64,000 nucleotides of DNA from Dethiobacter alkaliphilus AHT 1 (GTDB lineage Bacteria; Bacillota; Dethiobacteria; Dethiobacterales; Dethiobacteraceae): positions 1-64,000 of the forward strand of contig NZ_ACJM01000001.1 in NCBI RefSeq assembly GCF_000174415.1. The letters run 5' to 3'. Of the stretch, positions 35,271 to 43,909 are shown in pieces. The translations under genes were made by a program, and so were the position numbers. How positions within the stretch are numbered: position 1 is the first letter of the stretch; each line of letters opens with the position of its first letter. The notes beneath the pieces were generated by a model. The model made no database searches. It was not told the origin of the DNA and saw only the letters and a list, made by a program, of their open reading frames with translations.

Positions 35271-35677
35271 TAGATGCCCCTCCTTGCAGAGACTTTTTAA
35301 ACTAATCCTAAAGTATTATTCCACATCATGTCAATTAATAAAAAAGAAACAGATGTACAAAATATATTGAAGTAGAAACAACTTCATTTTCTCAATTTGC
35401 TCAGGTGAACTCTAAGAGTGCAGAACCACCGGCCTATACCAGCTATGACATGAATAAAATCTGTTGAGGTTATCTCCATACTCTGTCTTGCCGGTGGAAT
35501 TTTCTTAGTAAGTAAAGAAAAGAAGGTAATATATCAATAAACCGTGCAACCGCGCGGTTATTTCTTTTTTCAACAAAAACAACCAAAAATAGTGACGAAA
35601 TACGCGACTGTTTTCTTGGGAGTTTTTCCCGATAACATGATAGGCTGATAAAGGATACCGTTCGGGGGGGCGATTCT
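35271..35677. other. 407-base divergent intergenic region
   Basis: Between clpB (minus) and the secreted protein gene (plus). It holds a CCACCGGC (35426-35433) / GCCGGTGG (35490-35497) inverted repeat enclosing 56 bases, and the palindrome AACCGCGCGGTT near 35550 followed by a T-rich stretch. On the minus strand TTGACA (about 35334) is a possible clpB -35. No gene is evident. Confidence 0.45.
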
Positions 35678-37303
35678 TTGTCAGTTAAAAAAGTAAGTTC
35701 TGTATTTTTATTTGTGATAATTGTCGCAATCGCATTTGGACAACCGGCCAGTGCATCGTCAGATTTGGCCACAAACCTCCATGTGAGTGATAAGGGTCAC
35801 TTGGAAAGGCCCAATAGCATTGTCCGTTATGTCTCCATGTTGGGTGAAGGAACAGAAGAAAATCCGTTTTTATTATGGTATGAGGATCAGTCCGTTGCAG
35901 GTGGGACGGTTAAATTTGCGCAATCATCATCAGGACAGGATAACTTTGATGATGGATTACCAATTATAGTAGAAGGAAGGCACAATTACCAACAAAACAT
36001 TCGCAGACCTGCTGTGTTTATAAAGCCGGATGGGGAGTTTGCGATGTACTTTTTGGAAAACGGAGGGCTAAGTTACACTTATAGCGATGACGGAAAGAAC
36101 TGGAATAACCCGGTAAGGGTTGAGGGTCTTCCTGATTCGGTAAAGGGCGTTGTAGATACACTGGTGGTGGATAATCAGGTATGGCTTTATTGGATCGACG
36201 AGGCAAGCGATAATGCCGTTAAGCGCTCTCTTTCCAAGGGAGATGGCTTTACAGAGTTTAACGGGACAGCTAATGTAGTGCTAAACAAGCATTCTTACCG
36301 GCCTACTGGGCAGGTCATACCATATTACGACGGTTATTATCTTTTCTTTTTGGCGGATCAGGAAGATGACAAGACGCCTGCTTACGCCGGTCTGGCGTAT
36401 TCTGAAGATGGTATCGATAACTGGACAGTGGTCCGTGGTGCAGATAATCCTATTTTAGAAAATAGTAGTGACATTCGGTACAATTTAAATGACCTTACTG
36501 TAGGAAATGGATCACACGTATTTAAAATGTTTTATACGGCTCATTTTAAAAGTGACGGCATGATGTCAATGTTTTCTGAAACAGACAGCCTGGTAGGATA
36601 TTCTGTGGGCAAACCGGAGACTGTTCACGTGAACAAAGAATTTTCAGATCCCAGACACGGGTACGTAAATACCGTAGCCGAGGCATTGGATATTATATCT
36701 GCCAATCAAAACTCGAAAGTTCTAATCTATCCGGGTACTTACTCTGAAAAGAACCTGGTTGTGGATAACCCTATTACAGTGGCGGCTAAGGAAAGTGATG
36801 TGCCATTGCCTGTGTTGGATTTTAGTGGTGGCAGTTTTGCTTTTCATATCAAACATGATCGGGCTCATCTGGTTATAGCGGATTTAATTTTTTTTGGGAA
36901 TGGTGGAACGGCTTTAAAAATTGAGGGGGATAGGAAGGCTGTAAAGAATGTTACCGTACAGGGTATTACAGTAAGTAATCCCGGAGGGTCAGCAGTAACA
37001 ATTTTGGATGACGTTAGCAATATTAGGATTAACCAGAGTCAATTTTTAGAATATGGCGACTTTGCTCTGCATAGCAATGCATCACAAACCATTGATGCAA
37101 CAAATAACTGGTGGGGAACACAGACTCCCGGCGATGTAATTGAGGGAGATGTGGACTACAGCCCCTGGGCAGCCAATTCCTCCTTGGATACCTGGATTAC
37201 GATGCCGCCTGCTTACGAAAGTTATGGCATGAATACTAATTTATTGTGGATGATGGTAATTAGCTGTTGTGCCGGGGGATGGTTTGTATCAAGAAAAGAA
37301 TAG
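35678..37303 (+). CDS. Secreted protein: beta-propeller-like plus parallel beta-helix
   Basis: Exported protein of 541 residues. The signal peptide (about 1-27, VSSVFLFVIIVAIAFG then PASAS) is clear. Residues about 45-310 contain repeated aromatic/Asp-rich strands (FLLWYEDQ, YTYSDDGKNWN, AYSEDGIDNWTV) like five-bladed propellers of the GH43/GH32-type sialidase superfamily. Residues about 320-515 show parallel beta-helix character ending with DATNNWWGT, common in NosD-like/pectate-lyase-type helices. A hydrophobic C-terminal segment (LLWMMVISCCAGGW) with RKE tail may anchor it; no LPxTG is present. No catalytic motif is assigned. TTG start after GGGGGGCG. Confidence 0.78.
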   Translation: MSVKKVSSVFLFVIIVAIAFGQPASASSDLATNLHVSDKGHLERPNSIVRYVSMLGEGTEENPFLLWYEDQSVAGGTVKFAQSSSGQDNFDDGLPIIVEGRHNYQQNIRRPAVFIKPDGEFAMYFLENGGLSYTYSDDGKNWNNPVRVEGLPDSVKGVVDTLVVDNQVWLYWIDEASDNAVKRSLSKGDGFTEFNGTANVVLNKHSYRPTGQVIPYYDGYYLFFLADQEDDKTPAYAGLAYSEDGIDNWTVVRGADNPILENSSDIRYNLNDLTVGNGSHVFKMFYTAHFKSDGMMSMFSETDSLVGYSVGKPETVHVNKEFSDPRHGYVNTVAEALDIISANQNSKVLIYPGTYSEKNLVVDNPITVAAKESDVPLPVLDFSGGSFAFHIKHDRAHLVIADLIFFGNGGTALKIEGDRKAVKNVTVQGITVSNPGGSAVTILDDVSNIRINQSQFLEYGDFALHSNASQTIDATNNWWGTQTPGDVIEGDVDYSPWAANSSLDTWITMPPAYESYGMNTNLLWMMVISCCAGGWFVSRKE

Positions 37304-37306
37304 GAA

Positions 37307-37333
37307 AGAGCCCACGTTGCCGTGGGCTCTTGT
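37307..37333. terminator. Bidirectional terminator between the secreted protein and nucleoside kinase genes
   Basis: AAGAGCCCACG TTG CGTGGGCTCTT, placed between two convergent stop codons. Confidence 0.8.
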
Positions 37334-39012
37334 TATATCCGGAAAAAGCATGACTCGCCGATGAACTCGCGTAGGATGGAGTTTGAAGGGACGTCGTGGG
37401 AATCTAAGGGGACAAAGCCGGAGAGGAACAGGCGTAGGCGTTTGGCGTCCACGTATTCCGGCTCTGTTTGTTCGATTTTTTCCAGGAGCGGTTCGGCGTG
37501 TTGTTTAAGGATGGCCAGTTCGTAAACCAGTGCGGAGTTAAACATGATATCTGCTTCCTCCTGGAGATGGAAGATGTTGCGGTCTTCGCCGCGGCGTACT
37601 GAGGGCCAGCGGCGGATAGTGGTGAGCGCATCGGTGCCGCGGAACTGATTGTCGCGGACTATGCGGCGCAGGAGCCGGGTATCTGTGGTATGGATGCGGG
37701 TATGCTGATCCACGTTTAAAGCGGTGAGGGCGGAGACATAGATTTTAAATTTACGGTTACGGGGAATAGATTGGGTCAGCCGTTCGTTTAGGCCATGAAT
37801 CCCTTCGATGATCAGCGGTTGGTTTTTCTCCAGTTTGATCCGTTTACCGTTGTATTCACGTGTACCGGTGGAAAAATTGAAGGTGGGGATATCCACTTCC
37901 CCGCCGTTAATCAGATCGATGAGGTGTTTGTTGAAGAGGTCTAAATCAATGGCTTCAATATGCTCAAAATCCGGTTTGTTTGATTCGTCTAAGGGCGTAT
38001 TGTCCCGATCCACAAAATAGTCGTCCAAAGAGATGGGGAAGGGACGGATGCCGTTTACCAAGAGCTGTGTGCGGAGACGTTGTGCAAAGGTGGTTTTGCC
38101 TGAGGAAGAGGGCCCGGCGATGAGGATGACACAGATTTCGTCTTCCCGTTCTGTAATCATATCGGCAATTTGGGCAATTTTCTTTTCATGCAACGCTTCA
38201 TTGATGCGGATAATGTCTGCACCTTGGCCTTCTTCAATCACGTCGTTTAATACCCCTACTGTGCTTACGCCCAGAATGCGGGCCCAGCGCTCCGATTCAC
38301 GGAAGATGTCAAAGAGCTTATTTTGCTCCACAAAGCGGGGAATGGAAAACGGATCTTTTTCGTCGGGGAAGCGCAGGATAACGCCGGGTTCGTAATATTC
38401 CAGGCTGAAGAGCTGTAAAACACCGGTGCTTGGCACCATATAGCCGTGGAGTGAGTCATGGAAACTGTTTATGCCGTAGAGAGTAAGGGTTTCTTTGGGC
38501 CAGCGCTTATAGAGGCGGACTTTATCTTCAAACCCCTCTTTGCGGAAAATCTCAATGGCTTCGTCCACAGGTACTTTGTTCTTCACAATGGGCAGGTCCT
38601 GGTTTACCACTTCCCACATTTTTTGTTCTATGGCAGCCACCTCGTCGGCGGTGAGTTTGGAGTTTTTGTCAATCTCACAGTAGAGACCTTTACCCAACGA
38701 ATGTTCCACTTTTACTTCGGCTTTGGGGAATAGAACGTGTGTGGCATAGAGCAAAAGGAAGGTCAGGCTACGCTGGTAAATGCGCGCTCCTTCTTTAGTA
38801 TACAGGTCCAGAAATTTTATCACCGAAGGCGTGTCAACCACCGTTTCCAGGTCCCGGACTTTTTCATCCACCAGTGCTGCCACGATGGTGGAGGGGAAGT
38901 GTTCTGCCACATCACGCCTGATTTCCAGCAAAGAGCGGTTTCCCGGCAGTTCAATAATTTCATTGTCGGGGAGAAGAATATCAACGGTTAACTCTTTTTT
39001 ATTATTTGTCAA
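37333..39012 (-). CDS. Nucleoside kinase (uridine kinase-like) with TGS/ThrRS-like N-terminus
   Basis: Protein of 559 residues. A TGS domain (about 8-70) and a threonyl-tRNA synthetase second-additional-domain-like segment (about 75-250, with EHSLGKGLYCEID) are fused to a P-loop uridine/phosphoribulokinase domain whose Walker A is AGPSSSGKTTFAQRL (about 290) followed by DDYFVDR and EGIHGLN. This architecture is widespread in Clostridia and Thermotoga as a putative nucleoside kinase; the substrate is unproven. TTG start at 39012 with AGAGGG upstream. Convergent with the secreted protein gene. Confidence 0.88.
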   Translation of the reverse strand: MTNNKKELTVDILLPDNEIIELPGNRSLLEIRRDVAEHFPSTIVAALVDEKVRDLETVVDTPSVIKFLDLYTKEGARIYQRSLTFLLLYATHVLFPKAEVKVEHSLGKGLYCEIDKNSKLTADEVAAIEQKMWEVVNQDLPIVKNKVPVDEAIEIFRKEGFEDKVRLYKRWPKETLTLYGINSFHDSLHGYMVPSTGVLQLFSLEYYEPGVILRFPDEKDPFSIPRFVEQNKLFDIFRESERWARILGVSTVGVLNDVIEEGQGADIIRINEALHEKKIAQIADMITEREDEICVILIAGPSSSGKTTFAQRLRTQLLVNGIRPFPISLDDYFVDRDNTPLDESNKPDFEHIEAIDLDLFNKHLIDLINGGEVDIPTFNFSTGTREYNGKRIKLEKNQPLIIEGIHGLNERLTQSIPRNRKFKIYVSALTALNVDQHTRIHTTDTRLLRRIVRDNQFRGTDALTTIRRWPSVRRGEDRNIFHLQEEADIMFNSALVYELAILKQHAEPLLEKIEQTEPEYVDAKRLRLFLSGFVPLDSHDVPSNSILREFIGESCFFRI

Positions 39013-39126
39013 TGCTCATCCCTCTTTCACAGCATTATGCATGCTCTCTTTATTGTGCCCTTGTAAAAAGGGGGTAATAAACATTATATGCTAAGATAAC
39101 AGGGTAAATTGATAATAATTTCTTAA

Positions 39127-39180
39127 CAAGGCGCGCTTATTCGCGGTAGCGCAGTGCAGGTTATAAAAAGCACGCCGCAG
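39127..39180 (-). repeat. Possible diverged fragment of the dispersed repeat
   Basis: Read on the minus strand it contains TTATAACC and then GCGAATAAGCGCGCCTTGTTAAG, resembling the right end of the dispersed repeat (GAAAGAGCGCGCCTTTCTTGTT). Adjacent GCACGCCGCAGCGTGC is a separate small palindrome. Weak evidence. Confidence 0.3.
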
Positions 39181-39186
39181 CGTGCC

Positions 39187-40131
39187 TTAAAAGAGATTCT
39201 CCGTCAACAGGCAGTCGGGTCTGCGCCTTTTGCAACGTTCAGCACAGAATAAATCGGTGGACATATACTTATCACCGCGGTCTGGAATAATGGCAACCAC
39301 AAAGCCTGAGGTGAGTTTATTGGCCACACTGATTGCTGCATGCATGGCTGCTCCTGCAGAAATTCCGGCAAAGATTCCTTCTTCCCGGGTGAGACGGAAG
39401 GCCATTTCAAAAGCATCTTCATCGCTGACATTTATTTTTTCATCCAGTCGTTTGGAATCATATATGGCCGGTTTAATGGCCTCTTCCATGTTCTTGAGTC
39501 CCTGGATTTTATGGTTCATATAAGGCTCTACACCGATAATCTTAATGTCGGGATTCAGTTCTTTGAGGCGTCTAGAAGCGCCCATTAATGTGCCGGTGGT
39601 CCCCATACCGGCCACAAAGTGTGTTACCTTATTATCGGTTTGTCGCCAGATTTCTTCAGCGGTTGTTTCATAGTGTACCATATAGTTGTTTTCATTGGCA
39701 AATTGGTTAGGCATATAGTAGCGGTCCGGGTCCTTGGCTATCATTTCCCGGGCCTTCATAATGGCACCATCGGTGCCCAACTCGCCTGGAGTCAGTACTA
39801 ATTCGGCGCCAAACACCTCCAGCATTTTGCGTCGCTCACTGCTCATCTTTTCAGACATGGTCACCACCAGGCGATAGCCCATCACCGAGGCAGCCATGGC
39901 CAGGCCGATGCCGGTGTTGCCGCTGGTGGGCTCCAGGATAATTTTATTTTTGGTCAGTTCACCTTTTTCTTCAGCTTTTCGCAGCATGTAGTAGGCAATC
40001 CGGTCCTTAACACTTCCGCCCGGATTGTTGCCCTCCAGCTTTACAGCCAGGGTAACCTGTGGATTGGTATGTAAACGATTGATTCGTACCAAAGGCGTTT
40101 CGCCAATGGCTTCCAGAATATTAGCTTTCAT
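39187..40131 (-). CDS. cysK: Cysteine synthase (O-acetylserine sulfhydrylase family)
   Basis: PLP-dependent fold-II enzyme of 314 residues forming cysteine from O-acetylserine and sulfide. The Schiff-base lysine is K42 in NNPGGSVKDR; the phosphate-binding loop PTSGNTGIGLA (about 69-79) and GMGTTGTLMG are intact. The ATG at 40131 (after GGAGGA) is chosen over an ATG 35 codons upstream, because the family begins at KANILEAIGETPLV. The C-terminus is unusual: CAERCKRRRPDC adds three cysteines after the usual end. CysK and CysM types cannot be cleanly separated by eye. Monocistronic. Confidence 0.9.
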   Translation of the reverse strand: MKANILEAIGETPLVRINRLHTNPQVTLAVKLEGNNPGGSVKDRIAYYMLRKAEEKGELTKNKIILEPTSGNTGIGLAMAASVMGYRLVVTMSEKMSSERRKMLEVFGAELVLTPGELGTDGAIMKAREMIAKDPDRYYMPNQFANENNYMVHYETTAEEIWRQTDNKVTHFVAGMGTTGTLMGASRRLKELNPDIKIIGVEPYMNHKIQGLKNMEEAIKPAIYDSKRLDEKINVSDEDAFEMAFRLTREEGIFAGISAGAAMHAAISVANKLTSGFVVAIIPDRGDKYMSTDLFCAERCKRRRPDCLLTENLF

Positions 40132-40311
40132 CTCAGTCCTCCCCGGATTAGCCATGACGTTAACATTCGCGCTCCACAGATTTATTTCCTGCAGTTTGGC
40201 AGAAAAATCTGACCTGATAAGTCGGGTTAAGGACAAGTTTAAGATTCTGATAAGATAAGAAAGAGAGAGAAATGCTAAGATATATGAAAATATGCAAAAG
40301 AGGTGAGAGGT

Positions 40312-40797
40312 ATGGACGAGTTAAACATTTTAAGAACAGCCATACTGAATGAAGTGGAAGGCTATCAGTTCTACAGTCTGGCTGCCATGCGCGCCGAAGA
40401 TGAATCTGTAAAAGACGCCTTTAATCATCTGGCCAAGGAGGAGCAGCAGCATGAATCCTGGTTGCGGAAAATGTATCGGCAGCTTTCGGATAACCAGACT
40501 CCCACTTTGGAGGGCCTGGATGTGACCGAGGCTCCGTCACCCAGGATATTCAGGCCGGGCAATGTAGGTACGGAATCCGGTTCTCTGGAAATCTCAGTTT
40601 ATAAAATTGGTATATTGATGGAGAAAGAATCCATGGTCTTTTACCGCAATGCCGCCAAGGAAGCCCAAACTCCTGAACTCAAAGAGTTACTGCAGCGATT
40701 GGCCGAATGGGAGGACAGTCATCTGGAGTCTTTGCAGAACATTTATGACACCCTAAAAGAAGAATGGTGGGGGCAGCAGGGTTTTTCCCCGGCCTAG
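40312..40797 (+). CDS. Ferritin-like/rubrerythrin-fold protein
   Basis: Four-helix-bundle protein of 161 residues with two ExxH-type iron ligand sets: E...EGYQFYSLA and EEQQHESWLRK in the first half, EKESMVFYRNAA and EWEDSHLESL in the second. This is the COG1633 ferritin-like domain without a rubredoxin part, probably a peroxide-scavenging or iron-storage di-iron protein. ATG at 40312 after AAGAGGTGAG; a GTG nine bases earlier is less likely. Divergently transcribed from cysK. Confidence 0.88.
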   Translation: MDELNILRTAILNEVEGYQFYSLAAMRAEDESVKDAFNHLAKEEQQHESWLRKMYRQLSDNQTPTLEGLDVTEAPSPRIFRPGNVGTESGSLEISVYKIGILMEKESMVFYRNAAKEAQTPELKELLQRLAEWEDSHLESLQNIYDTLKEEWWGQQGFSPA

Positions 40798-40812
40798 ACT
40801 TAGTCATAAGAG

Positions 40813-40841
40813 AAAGCCGCGCAATTTTTGCGCGGCTTTAT
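40813..40841. terminator. Bidirectional terminator between ferritin-like and GTPase genes
   Basis: AAAGCCGCGCAA TTT TTGCGCGGCTTT, between convergent stops. Confidence 0.88.
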
Positions 40842-41800
40842 TGAATTACCAGCTCAACTATGTCCTTGTCGTGTAATACATAATCTTTGGCCACCGCCTG
40901 GCCGTCAAAACGGGCTGAGCCCCAAACCAGGGCGCTTTTTAATTTATCCGGAAAATCACGGTGGACCGTGTATGCCAGATCCAGGACCGTGGAACCGGAT
41001 TTAAGAATAAAGGGCCTTTCCAGCTGTGCCTTTTTGCCCGGAGTTTTGCCGTAAATGCGGATAACATCCAGTATTTTGAAAATGGTTTCCTGCAGATTGG
41101 TCAAATCCTGATGGATGGAGACGGGAGTCAGCTCCAGCTGTGGATACAGCTCTTTTAACACTTCCAGATTAGCATCGGCGTCAGGATGGTCTGCTTTCAT
41201 TCCCAGCAGGAGAAAGGGCAGAGCCACCGGGTTTTCGCCTTCTCTGTCAATTACGCCGCGCTCCTCCAGGAGGGTAAAAGAAGTTTCCACCTGATCAAGG
41301 CAGTCGCCTGAACTAAGATCAATGGTAAGCAGAATCATATCTGCGTTACGAAATGTGCCTATCAGGCCCGGTGGGGCACCGTCTTCGGTAAAAGGCGGCG
41401 TATCCACCAACTGAATCATGATATCTTCATAGGGCATCATACCGGTAGCGGGAATGGAAGTGGTAAAGGGGAAATCCGCAACTTTTACCTTGGCCCGGGT
41501 CAGGGTGGATATCAGTGCCGATTTTCCTGTATTGGGGCAGCCGGCAAGGGCCACCTGTCCCGCGCCTTGCTTTTCCACATGAAACGGGTTGTAGCCGCCC
41601 TTTTGTTTTTTCTTCTGTTGGCTTTCCTCGCGCAATTGAGCCAGGCGCTTTTTGATATCGGCCTGTAGTTTTTCGGTGCCCTTGTGTTTAGGCATAATGG
41701 AGAGCATTTCCTGCAGGGCATCCATTTTGTCTTCAGGGGTGCTGGCTTTTTTATATCTTGCTTCTGCCTCATAATATTGCGGTGTGAGATTTGCCGGCAT
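40838..41800 (-). CDS. TGS-domain GTPase (Obg/DRG-like)
   Basis: GTP-binding protein of 320 residues. After a helical N-terminus (about 1-85, Lys/Gln rich) come the G1 loop AGCPNTGKSALIS, G3 VDTPPF, G4-like LLGMKAD and a C-terminal TGS domain (about 250-320) ending KDIVELVIQ. The G3 box reads DTPPF, not DTPG, a departure from the DRG/Obg norm, and G4 lacks the canonical NKxD (GMKAD). The long upstream open frame is ignored because it runs through the aconitase promoter. ATG at 41800. Function unknown beyond GTPase fold. Confidence 0.82.
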   Translation of the reverse strand: MPANLTPQYYEAEARYKKASTPEDKMDALQEMLSIMPKHKGTEKLQADIKKRLAQLREESQQKKKQKGGYNPFHVEKQGAGQVALAGCPNTGKSALISTLTRAKVKVADFPFTTSIPATGMMPYEDIMIQLVDTPPFTEDGAPPGLIGTFRNADMILLTIDLSSGDCLDQVETSFTLLEERGVIDREGENPVALPFLLLGMKADHPDADANLEVLKELYPQLELTPVSIHQDLTNLQETIFKILDVIRIYGKTPGKKAQLERPFILKSGSTVLDLAYTVHRDFPDKLKSALVWGSARFDGQAVAKDYVLHDKDIVELVIQ

Positions 41801-41880
41801 GTTGGTCACCACGCTTTCAAAAAAGTGGGTTATTTTTCTTTTTCTCCCTGAGAGGCTGTTTTTCCTTCCCGGTGGTTTCG

Positions 41881-41910
41881 TTGACAGAAAAAGTGTTTTT
41901 ATGATACATT
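41881..41910 (+). promoter_or_regulatory. Probable promoter of the aconitase gene
   Basis: TTGACA at 41881-41886 and an extended -10, TGATACATT (-10 hexamer TACATT at 41905-41910), with 18-base spacing, about 33 bases before the start codon. Confidence 0.5.
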
Positions 41911-41942
41911 CAAGTGTAGACATGACAGGAGGAATGCGAAAT

Positions 41943-43871
41943 ATGGGCAAAAATCTGACAAGAAAAATCATCGCTGAGCACCTTGTCTCAGGGGAAATGA
42001 AGACAGGCAGTGAAATAGCCATAAGAATTGACCAGACTCTGACACAGGATGCTACCGGTACCATGGCTTATCTGCAGTTTGAGGCCATGGGTGTTCCGCA
42101 GGTGCAGACGGAACTATCCGTATCTTATATCGATCATAACACATTGCAGTCCGGTTTTGAAAACGCAGACGATCACCGCTTTCTGCAATCGGTGGCTGCC
42201 AAATACGGGATTTACTTTTCCCGGCCCGGCAACGGTATCTGCCACCAGGTGCATTTGGAGCGCTTTGGGGTGCCGGGGAAAACTCTTTTAGGTTCCGACA
42301 GCCATACCCCCACCGGCGGCGGCATCGGCATGCTGGCCATGGGTGCCGGCGGCCTGGATGTGGCTGTGGCCATGGGTGGAGGCCCGTTTTATCTCACCAT
42401 GCCCAAAGTGGTGAAGGTGGAATTGCAGGGAGAACTGCAGCCCTGGGTTTCTGCCAAAGATGTGATTTTGGAAGTGTTGCGCCGCCTTTCGGTAAAAGGT
42501 GGTGTGGGTAAGGTTATTGAATATACCGGACCTGGTGTAAAAAGCCTTACAGTTCCTGAGCGGGCTACCATTACCAATATGGGGGCTGAGTTGGGCGCAA
42601 CCACTTCGGTATTCCCCAGTGATGAAATTACCCGTGCCTTCCTAAAAGCCCAGGATCGGGAGGACCAGTGGACTGAACTGCTGCCCGATGCGGACGCCAC
42701 CTATGATGAGGAAGTTATCATTGACTTGGACAAGCTGGAACCGTTGGTAGCCGCACCGCACAGCCCGGATGCCGTAGAGACGGTGAGCAGCCTGGGCCAT
42801 ATTAAAGTGGATCAGGTGGCCATCGGCAGCTGCACCAACTCTTCATACGCCGACTTAATGCAGGTGGCCAATATCCTCCGTGGTAAAAAAGTAAATGACC
42901 AAGTGAGTCTGGTTATCTCGCCTGGCTCAAAGCAGGTCTTTGAAATGTTAGCCCGTAACGGTGCCCTGGGAGACCTGATTGCCGCCGGAGCCAGGATTTT
43001 GGAGGCAACCTGTGGACCCTGCATCGGTATGGGGCAGTCACCGCCATCCGGCGCCGTATCCGTTCGAACCTTTAACCGTAACTTCCCCGGTCGTTCCGGC
43101 ACAGCCGATGCCGGCGTATATCTGGCCAGCCCGGAAGTGGCAGCCGCTTCGGCTCTGACAGGCAAGCTGGCAGATCCCCGTACGCTGGGAGAATATAAGC
43201 CGGTTGAATTGCCGGAGAAATTCCTCATCGACGACAGCATGATTATTGCTCCGGCAAAGGATCCCGATGCTGTGGAAGTTGTGCGCGGTCCCAATATTAA
43301 GCCGCTGCCGGTTAATGAGGAGTTGCCTGAAACTTTAACCGTTGATGTGCTGTTAAAAGTTGAAGACAATATTACTACGGACCATATTATGCCGGCAGGA
43401 GCAAAGATTCTGCCACTGCGTTCCAATATTCCCGCCATCAGCGAGTATGTGTTTTCCGGTGTAGATGCGGAGTTTTCCACTCGAGCCAAGGATTCCAAAG
43501 CCGGCATTGTGGTGGGTGGTCATAACTATGGCCAGGGCTCCAGCCGGGAACATGCGGCACTGGCTCCCATGTATCTGGGTGTAAAAGCTCTGCTGGCCAA
43601 ATCTTTTGCCCGTATTCATCGTGCTAACCTGGTGAATTTCGGTATCTTGCCCCTTACCTTTGTGAAGGAAGAAGATTATGAAAAAATCAGTCAGGGCGAT
43701 GTGCTGGAAATTACCAATCTCCGTCAACAGTTGGAGCGGGGCGATGAATTGACGGTCGCAAACCGCAACAGCGGAGCTACTTTTACCGTGGAACACGGCC
43801 TTACAGCGCGACAGATTGCCATTATTAAAGACGGTGGCCTGTTAAACCACACCAAAAAACAGAATCAGTAA
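41943..43871 (+). CDS. Aconitate hydratase (aconitase)
   Basis: [4Fe-4S] hydro-lyase of 642 residues interconverting citrate and isocitrate. Cluster cysteines are in GSCTNSSYAD and the CGPCIGMG motif. Other conserved elements are SDSHTPTGGGIGMLAMG, and in the swivel domain NYGQGSSREHAALAP. The roughly 640-residue size and domain order match the anaerobe/archaeal single-chain aconitase rather than AcnB. The ATG at 41943 follows AGGAGG at 9 bases. Monocistronic, with a strong terminator. It gives the organism at least part of a citrate branch leading to 2-oxoglutarate. Confidence 0.93.
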   Translation: MGKNLTRKIIAEHLVSGEMKTGSEIAIRIDQTLTQDATGTMAYLQFEAMGVPQVQTELSVSYIDHNTLQSGFENADDHRFLQSVAAKYGIYFSRPGNGICHQVHLERFGVPGKTLLGSDSHTPTGGGIGMLAMGAGGLDVAVAMGGGPFYLTMPKVVKVELQGELQPWVSAKDVILEVLRRLSVKGGVGKVIEYTGPGVKSLTVPERATITNMGAELGATTSVFPSDEITRAFLKAQDREDQWTELLPDADATYDEEVIIDLDKLEPLVAAPHSPDAVETVSSLGHIKVDQVAIGSCTNSSYADLMQVANILRGKKVNDQVSLVISPGSKQVFEMLARNGALGDLIAAGARILEATCGPCIGMGQSPPSGAVSVRTFNRNFPGRSGTADAGVYLASPEVAAASALTGKLADPRTLGEYKPVELPEKFLIDDSMIIAPAKDPDAVEVVRGPNIKPLPVNEELPETLTVDVLLKVEDNITTDHIMPAGAKILPLRSNIPAISEYVFSGVDAEFSTRAKDSKAGIVVGGHNYGQGSSREHAALAPMYLGVKALLAKSFARIHRANLVNFGILPLTFVKEEDYEKISQGDVLEITNLRQQLERGDELTVANRNSGATFTVEHGLTARQIAIIKDGGLLNHTKKQNQ

Positions 43872-43875
43872 AATA

Positions 43876-43909
43876 ATGCCCGCAAACCGTACAGTTTGCG
43901 GGCATTTTT
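43876..43909. terminator. Terminator after aconitase, shared with the convergent repeat-protein gene
   Basis: TGCCCGCAAAC CGTACA GTTTGCGGGCA followed by TTTTT; the complementary A run serves the other strand. Confidence 0.88.

Noticed and set aside
35271-35345. CIRCE or CtsR operator for clpB
   Set aside because: No inverted TTAGCACTC and no tandem AGGTCAAA heptads were seen upstream of clpB.
41784-41942. Upstream extension of the aconitase reading frame
   Set aside because: The extra codons run through the promoter and the divergent GTPase start; the ATG at 41943 has a proper AGGAGG site and matches the family N-terminus.
41801-42064. N-terminal extension of the GTPase reading frame
   Set aside because: It would overlap the start of aconitase on the other strand and has no conserved content; ATG at 41800 is used.
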